Assembly (NCBI GenBank): GCA_034190875.2
Contig: CM067355.1
Location: 34,809,777-34,873,776 of the forward strand
DNA length: 64,000 nucleotides
Direction: 5' to 3'
DNA from: Urechis unicinctus
Lineage: Eukaryota; Annelida; Polychaeta; Xenopneusta; Urechidae
Made by a program: the position numbers and the translations under genes. The notes under the pieces were generated by a model that worked only from the letters and a program-made list of their open reading frames with translations, searched no databases and had not been told where the DNA came from. Positions 60,225 through 64,000 of the stretch are shown piece by piece (positions within the stretch are counted from its first letter, which is position 1; each line of letters begins with the position of its first letter).

Positions 60225-60600
60225 CCAGGTATGCTCCATCTTGCGCATTGATCTTCACTGCTAAATAAGCACAAGTTGCTTGTGCTCCATCATGCGCATT
60301 GATCTTTACTGCTAAATAAGCACAAGTTGCCTGTGCTCCATCTTGCGCATTGATCTTCACTGATAACTAAGCACAAGTTTCCTGTGCTCCATCTTGCGCA
60401 TTGATCTTCACTGCTAAATAAGCACAAGTTTCCTGTGCTTCATCTTGCGCATTGATCTTCACTGCTAAATAAGCACAAGTTTCCTGTGCTCCATCTTGCG
60501 CATTGATCTTCATTGCTAAATAAGCACAAGTTTCCTGTGCTCCATCTTGCGCATTGATCTTCACTGCTAAATAAGCACAAGTTTCCTGTGCTCCATCCGG
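60225..60600. repeat. 51-bp minisatellite, second block
   Basis: About 7-8 units, more uniform than the first block. The minus frame reads KINAQDGAQETCAYLAV repeatedly because 51 is a multiple of three. Confidence 0.96.
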
Positions 60601-61140
60601 CGCGTTTATCTATACGATCAACTCAATACAACTCCTGTGCTGGATCACACGTGTACAGATCACAGATCAATATATATCACCAATAACAGCACGATAACCT
60701 TCACATGATGAGAATGTTCAGTGGTCAGCATGATCTGCCAGACGAATACTTGTCAATTTTTGTATGCTCATATAGACAATCAATAAGAGGAGACGTTCCA
60801 TGGATCCACACCTCATCAGGTATCAGGTTGCCGTTATCTTCGTCAGGGTTACGCAAATAATGGTCTGATAAGGGGCACAGTTTGCTGTCCATTTAGGATG
60901 TTCAATACAGAGGCATGCAAGTTAATATCACCACAATTGTCTGGAGCCATGACGCCATAATACGTGTTTTGTAACATGTACTTCGTTATCTAGCATCGTG
61001 TCTCATCTTGATTTCTGACTCTTTCATATAATGACGGCAATAATCAAACCCAATAGGGACATGAGTTGAAGTTCCGGTTCGGGACGGCTGTTGGACAACC
61101 TGAACTTTCCTGTTAGCGTTGTTCTTGCATTTACAAGATG
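60601..61140. other. No gene recognised
   Basis: Spacer between the array and the second Polinton fossil; may include the flank or terminal part of that element. Confidence 0.35.
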
Positions 61141-62990
61141 TCAGTTAAAAAAACGAGTATTGATGGACCTCAACAGAAAAAGACGGATCCTTTGTAGGGG
61201 ATACATCTGGTGACTGGAGGCCTTAACATGCAAGGTAACAAAATACGTCAGCTGAGGCACTCCACAGCAGCAAAGGATGCTGCCAACAAACAGTATGTGG
61301 ATTGCCAAGAAGAGGAGGCCGTCAGAGAATCCACCCGAAAGCCAATAATTACGCCTATTTGGATGAAGCAGGAGAAACTAGGGGCGATATGTGGGCGGAA
61401 TGAGCTCACTCAAAACTGGTTGTGGCTATACCATCTTATCACGTGGCAGGATATTACGTATGAGGGGGGGGGGGGGCTGCACCGGCGAGCCATCCTGCAA
61501 GAGTCGCTCTGAAAATAAATGTAAGTCTTGTGGCGGATAATCACATCCAAACGCATGCTAATCTACCAAAACCTACGACCCACCTATAGAGTTAAATGAA
61601 GGTGATGTTATCAACTTCTGGGGACTCATATATTCGAATGCGCAATGTGGTGTTATATCACTCATAATTGAACTTAATTTATAACATTCCTCTGTTGAAG
61701 TTTCAGTAATGGGATAATAAAGACGGCCTTGCTTAATGAAAATGTCAATAAAACTAGTATCTATGGATTTGGACAAAAAACAGAGAGCTCTCAAACCGAC
61801 CTGTCTGAATATGCAGCAATGACCTATGTATAAATTGGTGACTCACAGAAAATGGATAAAGCTGACGGTACTCATGTCTGGAGCCCTTGAAACGCTAGAT
61901 AATCAAATCCTTCAGTTGGGAGACCCGATTTCACAAAAGGATGCTTTCAATAAAAGTATGTTGATAACCAACACAGACTACAGCACAGGGACCTGAGACA
62001 ATATATAGACTCACGGACGAAACCTCATTACTATTTGGGTCAAAGCAAGTGGCCCACTTCGCAGAAGATATGAGTGGCCGTTTGGTGATGGAGCCAGGGG
62101 TTGAACCTCACGATACTCAAGCTGCTGATATACCATGTTATCAAGTGGTATGGTCATTCGTTTGGGTCTGACTTCTGGTGTGGGCGCTGACACTGATACT
62201 TTAACAGTTGTTCCTGTTATTAATGGAACAAACCAATCACTAGGGATAAGCCAGCCTGCTGACCAGCGGGATGTTGTTATATTTTTAGACCAATCTATAC
62301 AGCTAGAACAAGGCAACGTTATTAACTTTTATGCAACCACTCAAAACAGAGGGGTGACTTGGTCTGTAGTATCACTCCTAATGGAAATTTACTTGTATAC
62401 TTATAAACTCAGTATGAAACAACAACCAACCATTCCGACGGCACCTGAGCTTCCCCTCACCAATGAGAGTCCGTGGCACTCCTATTGGTTGAATGAGATT
62501 AGCCTCAAGAAGCAATACCTCGAGGAAGAGATTGAAAAATATTGTGCTATGTACAAGATATATAGGCGTGCAATGAACTTAGTGGATGCAGTAGACACTC
62601 CTTTAGTTACTGTTGGTATGTGTCTTGGCGCAAGTGGCGTAGGTATAATGTCTACAATAGTTGCCATTCCAATTGGCACAGTGTAGGGTGTTACTGGGGC
62701 CGCTTGTGGGCCTCTTGGAATCGCTGAAAAAATTATCAGTCGGCGACTGACCATCAAGGTGAAAAAACATGATCAGATTCGCATTCTAGCACAGAGAAAA
62801 TTGAATACCATTGCTGACATTGTATCGACAGCATTTAATATCTCGGACTTAGCTGAGGTCACAATATATACACAAATGAAGGGGGAAATTAAGGCTAGAT
62901 CTGTACAGACTGTTTTAAATGATGAAAATAACGCATTGACCCAACGTGGGAAAACGAAGCATTAGCAGGCATCAGAAAAGAATTGGGTGC
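61141..62990 (+). mobile_element. Polinton fossil: fibre-like and membrane-protein region
   Basis: Fossil of late genes typical of Polintons and related adintovirus-like elements. Two segments (about 61210-61310 and 61870-61980) carry the viral fibre/tail-like motif: a glycine/asparagine-rich start, I-x-x-L, then KDAxNKxYVD. A beta-rich segment follows (about 62140-62400). After it comes a proline-led protein with a charged helix (LNEISLKKQYLEEEIEKY, about 62490-62540), a glycine-rich hydrophobic stretch (about 62600-62690, continuing in character to 62740), and a lysine-rich C-terminus (VKKHDQIRILAQRKLNTIAD). This last protein type is a common companion of Polinton genes in molluscs and cnidarians. 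The copy is broken at several places, at least four. It is 57 kb from the polymerase fossil, so probably a different insertion. Confidence 0.7.
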
Positions 62991-63111
62991 ACCTGCTTCT
63001 TCACAGACCAGCGGACTATGAATGATATAGACCACCTCAATACACAGAGTGATTTTATTGCACGGATTTTTATGCGCTGTATATGCCAAGCGTTTTCAGC
63101 CTGGTGTAAAA

Positions 63112-63121
63112 AGGTATAAAA
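63112..63121 (+). promoter_or_regulatory. TATA-like element downstream of the Polinton piece
   Basis: aggtataaaagccc at about 63111-63124. Downstream, a short arginine-rich translation (VNPRQPTRRAVPH at about 63220-63260) resembles small basic proteins, but no family is recognised. Confidence 0.3.
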
Positions 63122-63427
63122 GCCCTCTTGTATGACGACTGCTGATCGATTTCATCAGAACCACAAGGGCCCCGGCAATCCCATGCAACCCCACATCCAC
63201 CGATGATTAGGCTATATGTCGTCAACCCCAGACAGCCTACCCGACGTGCAGTGCCTCATTCATGTCCACTTCACAATAGGCGTCACTCTTCCTGTTTGAC
63301 ATGAAGCTTGGCCTATGGTCACATTAATTTTCCGGCACGTGGCGGAGTCGGACCCGTTGGAGGGTCGGGTCTGACTACGCTTTTTCTGCCCCACAATTGC
63401 TCATGAGCCGCGTAACCTTGTTGAGGG

Positions 63428-63970
63428 TCACCCTAGAAAACAACAAAAGCGAGCAGAGGGCAAGAATGGAAACGCTGTATAGGCTGTAATTAGTGGTGTA
63501 GTGTAGATGAGGGGAGATGGGGCAGATTCCCCATTCACTATATTATTCCATCCATATTGTACAATTTCACATTGCGCATGATCCAATTCAAGGCGGTGTA
63601 TGCAGTATTCAAGTTGATACTGTTGACAGTCGTCATCGAACAAACTCCAACAAAAGTCTGCCAAAGAGAAGATGGGTTTAGCTGAACTGAATCGTCATAA
63701 TAGTGAACAACTATTGGAAATCAGGATATTGCCTTCTTGACATGTCCTTTTAACGCATATTTGACGGGTTGCGTCGTGCATACTTCCAGCCAAGCAATTG
63801 AGATTGTCTTGGTAATAGACACCCTTTGAGATTGGATGGTTAACATCAAGAAGCATTCTAAAACCACGGGGAGTCAACACATGTGATAACCCGGCATAAG
63901 AACCCAACGAGGGTTTGGTGACATGCACATAGTCCCGCCGGAAACAATGGCTACCGAGGACCTATAAATG
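63428..63970 (-). pseudogene. Probable host gene fragment, cysteine-patterned extracellular exon(s)
   Basis: Minus-strand frame from about 63970 to 63428 with a single in-frame TGA at 63695-63697. The first part reads RRDYVHVTKPSLGSYAGLSH, VYYQDNLNCLAGSMHDATRQ, ICVKRTCQEGN and SNSC. After the TGA it continues ADFCWSLFDDDCQQYQLEYC. The C...GSMHDATRQxCxxxxC pattern recalls ectodomain modules in molluscan adhesion-type receptors, but that is only resemblance. Either one exon ends before the TGA and the downstream frame is chance, or this is a recent pseudogene with one stop. Truncated by the window edge. Confidence 0.35.
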
Positions 63971-64000
63971 TGACACATCTGCTGCTGGAGGTCATTACTG

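Noticed and set aside
59165-60600. CRISPR-like or satellite gene with repeated peptide KINAQDGAQETCAYLA
   Set aside because: Contiguous 51-bp tandem repeat with no spacers; the peptide is a by-product.

Overview
This window is animal nuclear DNA. It has split genes with GT-AG introns, few host exons, a dense mix of transposon families and a very high load of minisatellites and microsatellites. The families present (Polinton, THAP/P-element, Kolobok, PIF/Harbinger, Gypsy, CR1-like LINE) and the host fragments (PAN/apple-like secreted protein, BTB-BACK-PHR protein, small cysteine-rich secreted peptide) best fit a marine lophotrochozoan, probably a mollusc. That placement is inference; no marker gene fixes the species.

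Layout. 0-4.6 kb: Polinton fossil with a protein-primed DNA polymerase B, then a short coiled-coil ORF and a decayed relative. 5.7-8.2 kb: a chain of minisatellites. 8.2-10.3 kb: a decayed Harbinger transposon with transposase (+) and a convergent probable DNA-binding partner (-). 10.8-21.0 kb: LTR pieces of at least two Gypsy-like families, an inverted LTR pair, two exons of a PAN-like host gene, and a Gypsy integrase region on the minus strand. 23.2-27.35 kb: a non-autonomous Gypsy-like element with both LTRs and a short target duplication. 28.9-32.2 kb: tandem arrays. 33.2-37.6 kb: a LINE 3' end, then a decayed THAP/P-element transposase. 38.7-39.1 kb: an intact-looking small secreted peptide gene. 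40.5-41.1 kb: PIF1-like helicase debris. 42-47 kb: arrays and a dispersed repeat family. 47.16-52.18 kb: a complete Kolobok element. 53-60.6 kb: large arrays around the last exon of a BTB-BACK-PHR gene. 61.1-63.0 kb: a second Polinton fossil piece. The right edge holds a probable host exon on the minus strand.

The best candidate for something new is the 5,013-bp Kolobok element (47165-52177). It has 18/20 matching terminal inverted repeats and a perfect TTAA target duplication. Its nine-exon transposase gene reads open for 753 codons, from an N-terminal THAP domain to the end, yet the acidic residues of its first expected catalytic motif are replaced. It also carries a decayed convergent second gene resembling the zinc-binding cytoplasmic domain of P2X7. 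So one gene of the element has been kept open while its partner has rotted.
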